A DNA stretch of 64,000 nt from Chloroflexi bacterium OLB13 (GCA_001567485.1 JZRA01000132.1:1-64000), one strand, 5' to 3'; shown: positions 7,869 through 17,265, counted from the stretch's first letter. The notes: generated from the sequence alone by a model not told the origin. A program made the numbers and translations.

Positions 7869-9107
7869 TTAGTCGCTGTTGTTGCGCTTGCGGCGCAAGA
7901 ACGCCGGAATCTCGGTGCTTTCGGGATCGCGCGAGCTGTCCAACGGCTGCATCGGGCGCTGTGGCGGCTGAGGCGCAGGTGTGGGGGCTGGCGTCTGCTG
8001 GCGCGGAGCCTGCGGCTGAACCGGAACGGGCTGCTGCGACCGAGGCGCTGGATACGGCTGCTGTGGTGTCGGCGCGTAGTTGGCGGCGGGCTGTTGGCGC
8101 GCCGGTTGGAAGCTGGCTGCGCTGGCGTCTCCGGCGCGGCGGGTCGAACGCGCCTGCTCGAAGCCGGTCGCGATGACCGTGATGCGCACTTCGTCGCCCA
8201 AGTTCTCGTCGATGCGAGCGCCGAAGATGAGGTGGACATCCGGGTGCGCGCTCTCGCGGACGATTGCCGCGGCTTCGTTGACCTCGGTCAGGCTGAGGCT
8301 CGGGCCGCCGGTGATGTTGAACAGGATGCCGCGCGCGCCGTCGATCGTGACGTCGAGCAGGCCGTTGTGGATCGCCTGCCGCGCCGCGTTGATCGCCCGG
8401 TCGTCGCCCGTGCCGTGGCCGACCGCCATCAACGCCGCGCCGCCTTCGCTCATGATCGTGCGGACGTCGGCGAAGTCGAGGTTAATCAGCGACGGGACGG
8501 TAATCAGCTCGGAGATACCCTGAATGCCCTGCCGCAGTACATCGTCGGCGAGGCTGAAGGCTTGCTGAAGCGTCGCGTTCTTATGGGCGATGCTGAGCAG
8601 GCGGTCGTTAGGGATGACGATCAGCGTGTCGACCTTGCCCTTGAGTGACTCGATGCCCTGCTCAGCGAAATCCGTGCGGCGCTTGCCCTCGAAGGTGAAC
8701 GGGCGGGTGACGACGCCGATGGTCAACGCGCCGAGTTCCTTGGCGATCCCGGCGACGACCGGGGCGGCCCCGGTGCCGGTGCCACCGCCCATGCCGGCGG
8801 CGATGAATACCATGTCCGCGCCGCGTAAGACCTCGAAGAGGTCGTCTTGGCTCTCTTCGGCGGCTTTCTGGCCGATTTCCGGCATGCCGCCCGCGCCCAG
8901 ACCACGGGTGGTCTTGTCGCCGATGCGGACGCGCGTATTGGCTTTGCTGTTGTTGAGTGCTTGGTTGTCGGTGTTGATCGTAATAAATTCTACGCCGGCG
9001 AGGCCTTCCATAATCATTCGGTTGACAGCGTTACCACCGCCGCCGCCGATGCCGACCACCTTGATCTGGGCAAACCCTTCACGCATCGTATCGGAGTAGT
9101 CCATCAT
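7869..9107 (-). CDS. ftsZ: Cell division GTPase FtsZ
   Basis: Tubulin homologue that polymerises into the Z ring. The 412 aa protein has the tubulin signature GGGTGTG (about 107-113), the T7 synergy loop NLDFAD (about 209-214) needed for GTP hydrolysis across the interface, and a C-terminal peptide [14 protein letters not shown] matching the FtsA-binding tail IPxFLRRK. A Gln/Pro-rich variable linker (about 330-395) joins core and tail. Two ATG codons (9107, 9104) are possible; the purine-rich GGGGGCGGGAT upstream serves either. It is preceded by ftsA and ftsQ on the same strand but has a 375-base leader with its own promoter candidate. Confidence 0.97.
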   Translation of the reverse strand: MMDYSDTMREGFAQIKVVGIGGGGGNAVNRMIMEGLAGVEFITINTDNQALNNSKANTRVRIGDKTTRGLGAGGMPEIGQKAAEESQDDLFEVLRGADMVFIAAGMGGGTGTGAAPVVAGIAKELGALTIGVVTRPFTFEGKRRTDFAEQGIESLKGKVDTLIVIPNDRLLSIAHKNATLQQAFSLADDVLRQGIQGISELITVPSLINLDFADVRTIMSEGGAALMAVGHGTGDDRAINAARQAIHNGLLDVTIDGARGILFNITGGPSLSLTEVNEAAAIVRESAHPDVHLIFGARIDENLGDEVRITVIATGFEQARSTRRAGDASAASFQPARQQPAANYAPTPQQPYPAPRSQQPVPVQPQAPRQQTPAPTPAPQPPQRPMQPLDSSRDPESTEIPAFLRRKRNNSD

Positions 9108-9238
9108 ATCCCGCCCCCTTCGGATAATTCAGGTGTGTGTGGGTGGTGATGCAAACGTGCTGCGCCAACTGCCATTGCACCGCCGGGTTGCTGCTTTACC
9201 CACATAAACCCATACGCTGTGTGGCAGATCATTTGCCT

Positions 9239-9267
9239 ATAGTAGATCGAATCGGCCACTTCGGCAA
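9239..9267 (-). promoter_or_regulatory. Candidate ftsZ promoter
   Basis: On the minus strand TTGCCG (9267-9262) and TACTAT (9244-9239) are 17 bases apart, about 130 bases before the ftsZ start. The whole 9108-9482 gap contains no convincing gene; a 65-codon frame at 9104-9301 lacks an RBS and is not annotated. Confidence 0.4.
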
Positions 9268-9482
9268 GTAATTCGTACCTCAATTTTTCTCGTTTCAGCA
9301 CAGTTAATCACAACCTTGTAACCGGATCAGGCACAGAGGTACTAGGACTTATCCCACATTCGCGTCGCATGTCGGCGATTGTGCAAAATGAGTCGCGGGG
9401 CGTCAGCGCTAGGACTTACAGCCCAGCGCATAGGCCTGTAGTTCTAGCATGTCGGGGTGCGGTAGAGGCCCGCGAAGTCCGC

Positions 9483-10724
9483 TTATTCTTCGGCGTCTGG
9501 CAGAAGGCGTTTGAGCAGGCCGCGCACGCGTGCGCCCCATTTGCCGTTTGGAGTTGGTGTAGGGGTCGAGGTCGCGGCCGCCTGCACAGCGTCGAGCTGA
9601 AGGCCCAGCCGCAGCAAGCCGATGCTGGTGGAGTAGGCCGGGGCCTTGAGCATATCGCCGAGGCCGGTCAGGCGTTCGGGCCGCGCCAAGCGAATCGGGA
9701 TGCCCAACATCTGCTTGGCAAGCTCCTCGATGCCCGGAAGCTGTGATGTTCCGCCGGTGAGCACCGCGCCCGCGCGCAGCAGGCCGTCATAGCCGCTGCG
9801 TTTGATCTCGTCGCGGCACTTCTCGAAGATTTCCTCGGTGCGCGCCTCGATGACCTCGGCCAATTCGCGCCGCTTGGTCTCGATCGGAAGCCCCTCGCCG
9901 AACGGCTCGACGAGAAATGTCTCCAGCTCGCTGACGCGCTTCGGCACGCAGTGGCCGCGCTGGAGCTTGACCAATTCGGCCAGCTCGGTTGAGACCTGAA
10001 GCCAATGGCTGATGTCGCTTGAGATCAAGTCTCCTGCAATGCCGACGACAGCCGTGTGCCATACCGCGCCCTCGATGAAGATGGCAAGGTCGGTCGTGCC
10101 AGCGCCGAGGTCGATCAGCACGACGCCGGCCTCGCGTTCCTCGTCGGTGAGCACGGCGTCGCCGGACGCCAGCGGGCTGACGATGAACCGGTCGACCAGA
10201 ACGCCAGCGCCTTCGACGGCCTGTTCGATGTTGTTGACGCTCGGCGTCGCCGCGGTGACGATATTCGCCTCGACTTCAAGCCGGAACCCGAACATGCCGA
10301 CGGGCTGGCGCACGCGGGACTGGCCGTCAAGCACATAGTGACGCGGGACGACATGCAGGATTTCGCGGCTGTGCGGAATGGCGATGGCGCGTGCGTTCTC
10401 CATCGCCCGCTCGACATCGTCAGGCGTGACGCCGCGCGGCCCGCTGATACCGACCGCCCCGCGGCTGTTGTCGCTGTGGACGTGCGCGCCGCTGATGCTG
10501 ACGAACGCGCGTTTGATGACGTAGCCCGACGCTTGTTCTGCCTTGTACACCGAGCTGGAGATCGACTTCGTGAGCGCTTCAAGGTCGGTGACGAGGCCGG
10601 CCTTCATGCCCCGCGTGCCTTCGACTCCTGCGCCGATCACGAACACCGAATCCGGCCTGACTTGTGCGACGACGGTACAGACTTTGTGCGTGCCGACGTC
10701 GATTCCGATGACGAGGTTGTCCAT
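9483..10724 (-). CDS. ftsA: Cell division protein FtsA
   Basis: Actin-like ATPase that tethers FtsZ to the membrane. The 413 aa product has the phosphate-1 motif GIDVGTHKVCTVV near the N-terminus, the SHS2 (1C) insertion in the first 170 residues, phosphate-2 VLIDLGAGTTDLAIF, and the adenosine motif VLTGGTSQLPGI. After a short Thr/Pro linker the protein ends with the amphipathic helix VRGLLKRLLPDAEE, the expected membrane-targeting sequence. Lies 135 bases downstream of ftsQ on the same strand, so a ftsQ-ftsA unit is likely. Confidence 0.95.
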   Translation of the reverse strand: MDNLVIGIDVGTHKVCTVVAQVRPDSVFVIGAGVEGTRGMKAGLVTDLEALTKSISSSVYKAEQASGYVIKRAFVSISGAHVHSDNSRGAVGISGPRGVTPDDVERAMENARAIAIPHSREILHVVPRHYVLDGQSRVRQPVGMFGFRLEVEANIVTAATPSVNNIEQAVEGAGVLVDRFIVSPLASGDAVLTDEEREAGVVLIDLGAGTTDLAIFIEGAVWHTAVVGIAGDLISSDISHWLQVSTELAELVKLQRGHCVPKRVSELETFLVEPFGEGLPIETKRRELAEVIEARTEEIFEKCRDEIKRSGYDGLLRAGAVLTGGTSQLPGIEELAKQMLGIPIRLARPERLTGLGDMLKAPAYSTSIGLLRLGLQLDAVQAAATSTPTPTPNGKWGARVRGLLKRLLPDAEE

Positions 10725-10859
10725 AAGTGCGCGATCAGTGCTGATAAACCCGGCTGAATGGGCATGTTCGGTCGCTGGTTAGAAACATCTTACCAAGCGC
10801 CCGCATAACGGGGCAAGGCGCGTCGATGCCGATGGCATTATAGCGCATACATCCGCGCA

Positions 10860-11669
10860 CTAGCATCCAGAGCAGTACGGACGGTCGGGATTGGCGACGT
10901 TGACCACGCTCGGCGTGATGCCGCGCGCCAGCAGCGTATCGACAAGCTGGTTGTAGACGAGGATCTTGACCGGCATGTCGAGGCCGGAGCCGAACCATGC
11001 CTCCCAGCCACGGTTATCACGAAAACCGAGGCCGAGAAACGGGTCGTAGCGCAGCTTTCGCTCGCTGGGCACCAAGTCTTTGAGCTGGCGCGCCCCGTCG
11101 ACGACATCCTGCGGGATGGTATCGTTGATGCTGATGGGTTCCTCGATGCCGCGCGTATTGACGCGCAGCAGATCGGGGCGCTCCTCAGGCGGCGCGGTGA
11201 GCACCCGTCCGTGAATATCGACCCATGCCTCGACGCCGTTTTGATTCCAGATCAGCACCGGTTCGCGTTCTATGATGCGGATGCGAATCATGTCTGGCGG
11301 CCATGTCAGCGTGACCACGGCATCGGCGATGGTTGGGATCTCAAGCAGTGCCGCCCGGACGCGCTCCGGATTGACCTGCAAGATATGCTGCTCGGCGATC
11401 CCGGTGTAGCGGAAGATTTCGCGGGTGTCGAGATACGTCGTGCCACTGACCGAGATTCCGCGCACGATGAACACATCCGATCGCAGCATCACCACCATCA
11501 GTAGAATCAGCGTGACGATGATGAGGCCGCTGACGTAGCGCCAGTTGATCGCGTTCAGGCGGACGCCATGCTGGACATCCGACAGCGCGCCGGCGTCGCT
11601 TTGACGGACGATCACGGCGTTGCGTTCGCTGCGCATGCGGCGGCTTGAGCGTTGGCGGGAGGCGGTCAT
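10860..11669 (-). CDS. ftsQ: Cell division protein FtsQ/DivIB
   Basis: Single-pass inner-membrane divisome protein that recruits FtsB/FtsL. The 269 aa product has an Arg-rich cytoplasmic N-terminus, one membrane helix (about 44-62, SGLIIVTLILLMVVML), a POTRA domain (about 65-135, starting VRGISVSGTTYLDTREIF) and a beta domain with EREPVLIWNQNG and AWVDIHGRVL, all typical of FtsQ. The tail ends in PYCSGC, unusual for the family. It begins 9 bases after the stop of the upstream TPR gene when that gene's reading frame is restored, implying one transcript. Confidence 0.9.
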   Translation of the reverse strand: MTASRQRSSRRMRSERNAVIVRQSDAGALSDVQHGVRLNAINWRYVSGLIIVTLILLMVVMLRSDVFIVRGISVSGTTYLDTREIFRYTGIAEQHILQVNPERVRAALLEIPTIADAVVTLTWPPDMIRIRIIEREPVLIWNQNGVEAWVDIHGRVLTAPPEERPDLLRVNTRGIEEPISINDTIPQDVVDGARQLKDLVPSERKLRYDPFLGLGFRDNRGWEAWFGSGLDMPVKILVYNQLVDTLLARGITPSVVNVANPDRPYCSGC

Positions 11670-11678
11670 CGTGACAGT

Positions 11679-13782
11679 CTACCCCCTTGACTGATCCACA
11701 AGCCAGTGTGGGCTGTGCTCGCGGGCGGGGTGCCCGACCTGTTGATACAACTTGACGGCTTCATCCCATTCCGCCTGCGCCGCGGTCATCTCACCCACAG
11801 CGCCGGACAGGTCGCTCAGGACGGCGAGCGCATCGGCGAGCACGCGCTTGGGGGCGTGGTTCGCATCTGCGCGACGGCTGATGCCAGCTTAGCACGGGCG
11901 GACGCCGGATCGCTGAGGCCCCCGGCGCGTGCGGTTTCGATTGCGGCGCGCTGCTGCGCATCGAGATCACCGCTGGCGGCCGCGAGTTCACCGGCGATGC
12001 GCGCATGTTCGACCGCTTCGGCGCCGCGCCCCACCGCAATGAGGAATGCAGCGTATTGTCCGTGCAGCACCGACATCCAACGCGATGTGTCGACCAACGC
12101 TGCGCGCTCCAATGCCTTGCGGTGGAGCTGATCGGCGGCTTCGTTGTCGCCCAGCGCGGCGGCGGTCTGCGCGAGGTTGCTGGTCTGAACGGCGACGGCC
12201 AGATCTATCTTGAGCCGTTCGCTCAGCTCCAGCGCGTAGTTGAGCGCGTTCTTGGCGCGTTCATAGCGGCCGGTTTGCAGCAGGAACCACCCCAGATTGC
12301 CACGGCGGGTCGCCTCGGCGCGGGTGTCGCCGGTCTGCTGCGCAATCTTGATCGCCTCCGAGAAGAACGCCTCGGCGGTTTCGAGTCGCCGCGGTCGACG
12401 TACATATTCGCGGCGTTGCTGAGCACGACGCCGCGTGTGCCGGGATCGTTGGCGCTGCTGAGCAGCATGAGCGCCTGTTCGTAATCGCGGTATGCACGCG
12501 AGGTATGGCCGAGTTGAACGCGCGCGCCGCCAATGTCGCATAACAAGCGCGCTGCCTGCGCGTGATGACTGTTGTCCTCGTACAGCGCGACGGCTTGCAT
12601 CCAGACCTTGATAGCGTCGCTCAGGTGGTTTGAACGCAGGTAGAGGTGGCCGAGGTCGCGCAGTGCCCGCGCTTGCTCGACGGGGAGACTGGCATCGTGG
12701 GCGTGTTTGGCCGCGGCTTCGAGCATCTGCACGGCGCGGTCGAACTGGCCGGTATCCGCGTATGCGGACGCCAGGGCGCGGGTGGCATCCTCCGCTGCGT
12801 CCCCGGCTGCTGCCGCCTCAAGATACGGGACAGCCTCGGCGGATCGTCCGGATGCTTGCAGGATGATCCCAAGCGTGCCGCGAGCTGTCAGGTCGTCCGG
12901 GTTTGCGGCGTAGGCGCGCTCGGCGTAGACACGGGCGTCCTCGATCTTCTCCAAATACAGGCAGGCGGTCGCCACGTTGCGGAGCGCAAGCGCTTGGTTG
13001 GGCGCGCCATCGTCGATGAACTGCAGCGCCTTCTCGTAATGATTGTAGCTATCCGCGTAACGCCCGAGGTCGAGCGCGCGCTGGCCGAGCAGCAGGTGGA
13101 GCCGGCGCAGGTCGCGTCGCGACTCGATCTGTTCTGCAAGGCGCAGCCCGCGTGACAGCAGTTGATCGGCTTCTTGAATATCGCCCGCTGCGATAAGCGC
13201 GCGCGCGAGGTCGGTGATGAAATAGGCGCTCAGTTCGAGATCGCCGCTGGCGTTCAGCTTGGGTAGGGCCTCGCGCAGCAGGTGTACTGCGTAGCTGGCG
13301 TTGCCTTCGCTCAAGTACATGCCGCCGAGGTAGCCCATCGCCCGGCCTTCTGCGCCCAGCGAGTGCGCCTTCTGCGCGATGGATTGAGCCTCCTCGAACG
13401 CGGCCCGCGCGCCCTCAACATCGCCACGGGCGAGGTTGATGACGCCTTGCGAGACACGCGCATACGCGCGCGGCGCGCTCGCTACGGTGGGTTCGAGCGT
13501 GTTGCCCACGAGGTTGATCAACGTCTGCGCTTCAGCCAAATCGCCGATCTGGATATAGATGTCGGCACGGTGAAGGCGGATGACGCTCATGCCTTGTGTG
13601 TCGCGCAGCTGCTCGGCGCTGAGCGCGGCTTTGTCGAAGAGGGCGAGGGCTTCATCGAAACGCTCGGCCCGTTTTGCGGCACGCGCCGCTTCCATCAGCG
13701 TCTTGAATTCGACGACTTCAGGCCGGTTGGCGGACGAGACGTCAACCCCGACCCATTTGGCGATGCGCTCGACGAGATTCAT
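11679..13782 (-). pseudogene. TPR-repeat protein with two frameshifts
   Basis: Starts at 13782 (MNLVERIAKWVGVDVSS) and reads open for 519 codons to 12223, but the repeat pattern leaves that frame near 12386 (after ANMYVDRGD) and continues in another frame as LETAEAFFSEAIKIAQQ. A second shift occurs in the GGGGG run near 11850, after VAQMRTTPP, restoring KRVLADALAVLSDLSG and ending at a TAG at 11679-11681. Each is repaired by adding one C on the coding strand. The restored product is about 700 aa of tandem tetratricopeptide repeats, soluble and without signal peptide. TPR arrays mediate protein-protein contacts. TACACT at 13811-13816 (minus) is a -10 candidate. Placed immediately before ftsQ. 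Confidence 0.75.
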
Positions 13783-13821
13783 GGCCGATCCAATGGTGGT
13801 TCCTATGGGCAGTGTAACATA

Positions 13822-14994
13822 TCACGGCCGCGCACGGGGGACGGACGGCACTGGCGGCCGGTTGGCCGCGGCCCACACAGCGTCGGCGATGTCCCAAACG
13901 GCGTTGGGGCGCGCGATGCGCCGGACGCTCTCTGCGCGCTTGGCGAGGACGGCCGGGCCTTCGGCGATCCATGCCGAGACGACCTCCGCGACCTTCGCGG
14001 GGCCGGGGGCGAACGCGCCGGCATTGTTCTCGATCACCAGCCGGACGTTGCCGTCTTCCTGACCGGGGATTGCGCCGCTGAGGATCAACGGCAGACCGGC
14101 AATCGCCGCTTCGGTGATCGTTGACGGGCCGGCCTTGGTCACGAGGATGTCGGACGCGGCCATGAACTGCGGCATGTTGGTGACGAATCCGTAGCTGGAC
14201 ACATGGGTCGCCCCCCACTGTTCCACGACCGCGTCGATCTTCTCCTTGAGCGCCTTGTTGCGTCCGCAGATCACGGCGTAGTGCACGTTCGGAAGGCGCT
14301 TGTCGAGTAGAGCGATCAGTGTTTCGAGCAGCGGCCCCATGCCGTCGCCGCCGGCCACCATCAGCACAACCGTCCGGTCGTGTGGCAGGTTCAAGGCTGT
14401 GCGTGCGCTCGGCTTGTCGGTCAGCCGGCGCATGAAGTTGGGATGAACCGGCAGCCCGGTCACCCGGATGTTCTGCGGCTTTAGCCCGCATTGAAGCCCG
14501 CGCTGGAGCGCTTCTTCAGTCGGCACAAGGCACAGGTCGACGCGCCGGTCGTACCAGAAGTAGGGTGTGGTGACCAGATCGGTGACGACGGTTACCCACG
14601 GCGGCCGTGTCGGGAACGAGTTGAACGCGCTGAACGCCGGCTGTCCAACGACGCTGTGGACGCAGCACACGGCGTCTGCTGGATGTTTGCGCACGATCGC
14701 GCGCAGGTTCGCACGGTTAAGCCGGTAGGTGAGGCGGCTCGCAAGGCGCGCCCGCTTGGGCGAATCACCAAGCCTGTACGCGACCGACCATGCGAACGTG
14801 CTGTTGCTGACAATCCACGGGTAGAACTCCGGCATCTTGTTGGCCGGGAAGCTCATGTGCTTATAGACATCGACCAGCTCGGCGTGCATGCTGTCCGGCC
14901 CATAGCGTTCGAAGATCGCGTCGCGGATGGCCTCGGCAGCAGCGCGATGCCCGCCGCCGGTGTCCGACATAAGAAAGACGATGCGCTTGGGCAT
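13822..14994 (-). CDS. MGDG-synthase-type glycosyltransferase (GT28-like)
   Basis: A 390 aa cytoplasmic-face glycosyltransferase. The N-terminal MPKRIVFLMSDTGGGHRAAA matches the donor/acceptor loop of monogalactosyldiacylglycerol synthases and processive diacylglycerol glucosyltransferases. The C-terminal half has VAGGDGMGPL, AASDILVTKAGPSTITEA and PGQEDGN, the sugar-nucleotide-binding region of the GT28/MurG fold. Expected to transfer a hexose from UDP-sugar to diacylglycerol, making membrane glycolipid. The start at 14994 overlaps the TGA of the DUF951 gene (TGATG) and has GGAG upstream, so translation is probably coupled. Confidence 0.87.
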   Translation of the reverse strand: MPKRIVFLMSDTGGGHRAAAEAIRDAIFERYGPDSMHAELVDVYKHMSFPANKMPEFYPWIVSNSTFAWSVAYRLGDSPKRARLASRLTYRLNRANLRAIVRKHPADAVCCVHSVVGQPAFSAFNSFPTRPPWVTVVTDLVTTPYFWYDRRVDLCLVPTEEALQRGLQCGLKPQNIRVTGLPVHPNFMRRLTDKPSARTALNLPHDRTVVLMVAGGDGMGPLLETLIALLDKRLPNVHYAVICGRNKALKEKIDAVVEQWGATHVSSYGFVTNMPQFMAASDILVTKAGPSTITEAAIAGLPLILSGAIPGQEDGNVRLVIENNAGAFAPGPAKVAEVVSAWIAEGPAVLAKRAESVRRIARPNAVWDIADAVWAAANRPPVPSVPRARP

Positions 14995-15191
14995 CACGAA
15001 CTCCGTTCGCTGTGGGGAAGGATGCGCTTGACCTGCTTGTTGAACTGGCTGTGTGGAATCTGGATGATACGGCCGCACCCGGCGCAGCGCAGGCCGATGT
15101 CCGCGCCGACGCGCACAACGATCCAGCGATCGCTGCCACATGGGTGCGCCTTGCGCATGATGACGGTGTCGTTGAGCTTGAAGTCAAACAT
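14994..15191 (-). CDS. DUF951 family protein
   Basis: A 65 aa basic protein: MFDFKLNDTVIMRKAHPCGS, then DRWIVVRVGADIGLRCAGCG and a tail with SQFNKQVKRIL. The KxHPCGS and CxGCG blocks with three cysteines and a histidine are the DUF951 hallmark and look like a small zinc-binding beta-barrel; function is not known. Its stop overlaps the start of the glycosyltransferase. It is divergent from the M50 protease gene, with opposed -10-like sequences (TATAAA minus, TATACT plus) at 15235-15241. Confidence 0.88.
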   Translation of the reverse strand: MFDFKLNDTVIMRKAHPCGSDRWIVVRVGADIGLRCAGCGRIIQIPHSQFNKQVKRILPHSERSS

Positions 15192-15274
15192 AAGTGTTTG
15201 CCTAATGCGACCTCCACCGCATCCTGTATCACGTTTATACTGAACACTGATCGTTCTGAACAGGGATACCTCGC

Positions 15275-15946
15275 GTGCTTTTCTTCCTTAGAGACATTGG
15301 TAATTATCCCCCGGATGTCGTCATCGCCTATGTTATCGGGCTGCTGCTGGCGGTGTTGATCGGCATGACCGTTCACGAGTTCGCGCACAACTACGTGGGC
15401 GACCTGATGGGCGATCCGAACCCGCGCCGGTTGGGCAAGCTGACGCTCAACCCGATGGCGCATATCTACTGGCCGGGCTTCCTGATGTTCGTCATCATCG
15501 GCTTCGGCATCCTCGGCACGGCGCCGATCGCCGCGCATCGCATGCGCAATCCGCGCTATGGCTATCTCGCCGCCGTGGCCGCCGGCCCGGTCTCGAACCT
15601 CATCGTCGCCATCATCGCGGCCATCGTCTTCCGCATCGTGGTCGGTGTGTTCGATCTGCAGGGAACCGGGATCCTGAGCTTGCTGTTGATCGTCATCAAC
15701 CAGATCATCTTCTGGAACCTCGTCCTGTTCGTGTTCAATTTCCTTCCGTTCTTCCCGCTGGACGGCTGGTACATCGCCTTAGCGCTGCTGCCGGCACGGG
15801 AGGCGATTTGGTGGGAACGCAACGCGCAGAACTCCCAGTTCGTGTTTATGGCTCTGCTGCTGCTGAGTTTCGTGGCGCCCATCAACATCCTCAGCATGTT
15901 GATTGGGGAACCTGTCAACTTCCTGTGGAGACTGCTGATCGGATGA
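15275..15946 (+). CDS. Site-2 protease family (M50) membrane metalloprotease
   Basis: A 223 aa polytopic zinc metalloprotease of the short M50B-like type. His34-Glu35-x2-His38 in the membrane motif HEFAH and Asp163 in FFPLDGW supply the metal site and catalytic Glu. Five or six hydrophobic helices are visible and no PDZ domain. Such enzymes cut within membranes to release regulators or clear signal peptides; the substrate here is unknown. The start is GTG at 15275 with AGGGA upstream. It overlaps the next gene by ATGA at 15943-15946. Confidence 0.9.
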   Translation: MLFFLRDIGNYPPDVVIAYVIGLLLAVLIGMTVHEFAHNYVGDLMGDPNPRRLGKLTLNPMAHIYWPGFLMFVIIGFGILGTAPIAAHRMRNPRYGYLAAVAAGPVSNLIVAIIAAIVFRIVVGVFDLQGTGILSLLLIVINQIIFWNLVLFVFNFLPFFPLDGWYIALALLPAREAIWWERNAQNSQFVFMALLLLSFVAPINILSMLIGEPVNFLWRLLIG

Positions 15947-16482
15947 CGCCAGCAGGACGCATGCGACAGGGTATTCGCGCGCTGCTGTCGCTGCGCCAGA
16001 CCCCCGATCTCGCCGAAGCGGCGGCGTATCTGACCGCGCCGCAGCTCGCGCTGTTTCGCCGTATGCCGCACATCGAGCAAATTCACGCGCTGAACGTGCT
16101 GCGTACGCTCTTCGCCAACCTTCCACCGGATGGCGATCTGCGCGCGCTGGATGACCTCGCTGCGGCGGCGCTGCTGCACGATGTCGGCAAGTCGCGCTAC
16201 CCGGTGCGAATCTGGCAGAAGACACTCCCGGTGCTCGTGGGCCGCGCCGCACCCGTGCTATACGAAACGCTGGCCGATAAGGATCCGCGGCATTGGCTGT
16301 GGCGTGCATTCGCGGTCAAGCGGCATCACCCGGCATGGGGCGCCGAGATGGCCCGGACGGCGCACGCGTCTGAGCGTGTCGTCTGGCTGATCGCGCATCA
16401 TCAGGACGACGCGGCACAGTGGGACGATCATCCGCACGCGGCGCTGCTGCGCGCGCTGCAAGCCGCAGACGACGCGAACTGA
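15943..16482 (+). CDS. HD-domain phosphohydrolase-like protein
   Basis: A 179 aa soluble protein. The metal-binding pattern is complete: His48 in IHALNVL, His79-Asp80 in LLHDVGKSRY, and a later KRHHPAWGAEM plus IAHHQDDA region with further histidines. HD enzymes hydrolyse nucleotides or phosphomonoesters, including (p)ppGpp and dNTPs; the KRHHPxxGAEM block resembles the YqeK/RNase Y-like and HDIG groups but is not decisive. The start overlaps the stop of the M50 protease gene, so the two are translationally coupled. Confidence 0.82.
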   Translation: MTPAGRMRQGIRALLSLRQTPDLAEAAAYLTAPQLALFRRMPHIEQIHALNVLRTLFANLPPDGDLRALDDLAAAALLHDVGKSRYPVRIWQKTLPVLVGRAAPVLYETLADKDPRHWLWRAFAVKRHHPAWGAEMARTAHASERVVWLIAHHQDDAAQWDDHPHAALLRALQAADDAN

Positions 16483-16578
16483 GCCGGCGCTTCCCAGACC
16501 CGGCGGGCGGGCTGCCGATCACACCACGCAGCACGTTCCACGTGTTCTGTTAATTGAAGTAGGGAGGGCGAGAATCAA

Positions 16579-16604
16579 AGAGCCTGCCGAAGTGGACAGG
16601 CTCT
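16579..16604 (-). terminator. Hairpin downstream of tRNA-Val
   Basis: AGAGCCTG (16579-16586) and CAGGCTCT (16597-16604) are perfectly complementary with a 10-base loop; on the minus strand a short T stretch (TTTGATT) follows. Positioned just past the tRNA 3' end. Confidence 0.6.
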
Positions 16605-16612
16605 GCTTGCTG

Positions 16613-16686
<74 letters not shown>

Positions 16687-16798
16687 CGCTGCGCACAGTA
16701 TAGCATCGCATTTACGGCGCGATCAAGTGGAACTTTGACTGGCCGCTAGACCCCCATTTTGTGGGTGCTGAAAAAATGTTGAATGTTGAAAAGAATGC

Positions 16799-16827
16799 TT
16801 GACACGGGCGCGAATCGGGCATACACT
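16799..16827 (+). promoter_or_regulatory. Strong sigma70-type promoter of the small-protein module
   Basis: A perfect TTGACA (16799-16804) and TACACT (16822-16827) lie exactly 17 bases apart. The expected start of transcription is at about 16834, inside the palindrome annotated next. GAATGCTTGA, a half of that palindrome, also overlaps the -35 at 16793-16802. Confidence 0.75.
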
Positions 16828-16831
16828 GTTT

Positions 16832-16861
16832 TCAAGCGTTCAAACAAAATTGAATGCTTGA
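16832..16861 (+). promoter_or_regulatory. Palindromic operator candidate
   Basis: TCAAGCGTTCAA (16832-16843) and TTGAATGCTTGA (16850-16861) form an inverted repeat with 11 of 12 positions matching around a 6-base centre. It covers the predicted transcription start, the place where a repressor would act. The half CATTCAA recurs at 17363-17369, beside the start of the ArsR-like regulator gene. Confidence 0.6.
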
Positions 16862-16892
16862 AATCGAAGGAAATAGCTGCTGGAGGCTTCAG

Positions 16893-17024
16893 ATGTTCAT
16901 CGACCCGATCGGTCACGTCCAACTGGTCCGCGCTGAAGCGATCCGCCGGGCGGAAAAGCAGCGCCTCGTCAAGCTGCTCAAGCTGGCGCGTCTCACCGCC
17001 CGTTCGGCTGCCCGCACCGCCTGA
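16893..17024 (+). CDS. Small Arg/Lys-rich protein, 43 aa (unknown)
   Basis: ATG at 16893 is preceded by GGAGG with ideal spacing, downstream of a strong promoter. The product starts MFIDPIGHVQLVRAEAIRRA and ends in LARLTARSAARTA: a short hydrophobic N-tip followed by a basic amphipathic helix, with no membrane span, cysteine or signal peptide. It resembles the next small protein in general plan (MF start, Gln/His patch, then Arg-rich helix), which suggests paralogy. No function can be named. Confidence rests on the RBS and promoter rather than homology. Confidence 0.6.
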   Translation: MFIDPIGHVQLVRAEAIRRAEKQRLVKLLKLARLTARSAARTA

Positions 17025-17097
17025 GTCAAGCGGTTGCTCCCGCCGTCCGCATTCATAGTCCGAACCAACCAACGACTAATCTGAGGGGAATCACACC

Positions 17098-17265
17098 ATG
17101 TTCAACCTGTCGATCCAAATTCAGAGCCAGCACCGGATCGCCGACCTGCGCCGCGAAGGCGACGCCCGCCGCCAGATGCGCGAACTGCGCGCCGAACTTC
17201 AAGGCGATCCGCAGGTCAAGCCGGAGCATCCCCGCCGCGAGAAGCGCACCGCGCGCTCATCCTAA
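17098..17265 (+). CDS. Small Arg-rich protein, 55 aa (unknown)
   Basis: ATG at 17098 follows GAGGGG. The product starts MFNLSIQIQSQHRIADLRRE, continues with an Arg/Glu-rich helix (RRQMRELRAELQ) and ends in a Pro/Lys/Arg tail. Very rich in Arg, cytoplasmic, likely helical. Seventy-three bases after the first small gene and probably on the same transcript. Function unknown; a nucleic-acid-binding or structural role would fit the charge but is speculation. Confidence 0.6.
   Translation: MFNLSIQIQSQHRIADLRREGDARRQMRELRAELQGDPQVKPEHPRREKRTARSS

Noticed and set aside
9104-9301. 65-codon minus-strand frame upstream of ftsZ
   Set aside because: No RBS, overlaps the ftsZ RBS, and contains the promoter candidate.
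16783-17058. 91-codon frame overlapping the first small gene
   Set aside because: Starts within the promoter region, lacks an RBS, and has a low-complexity Ser/Arg tail; the 43-codon frame has the RBS.
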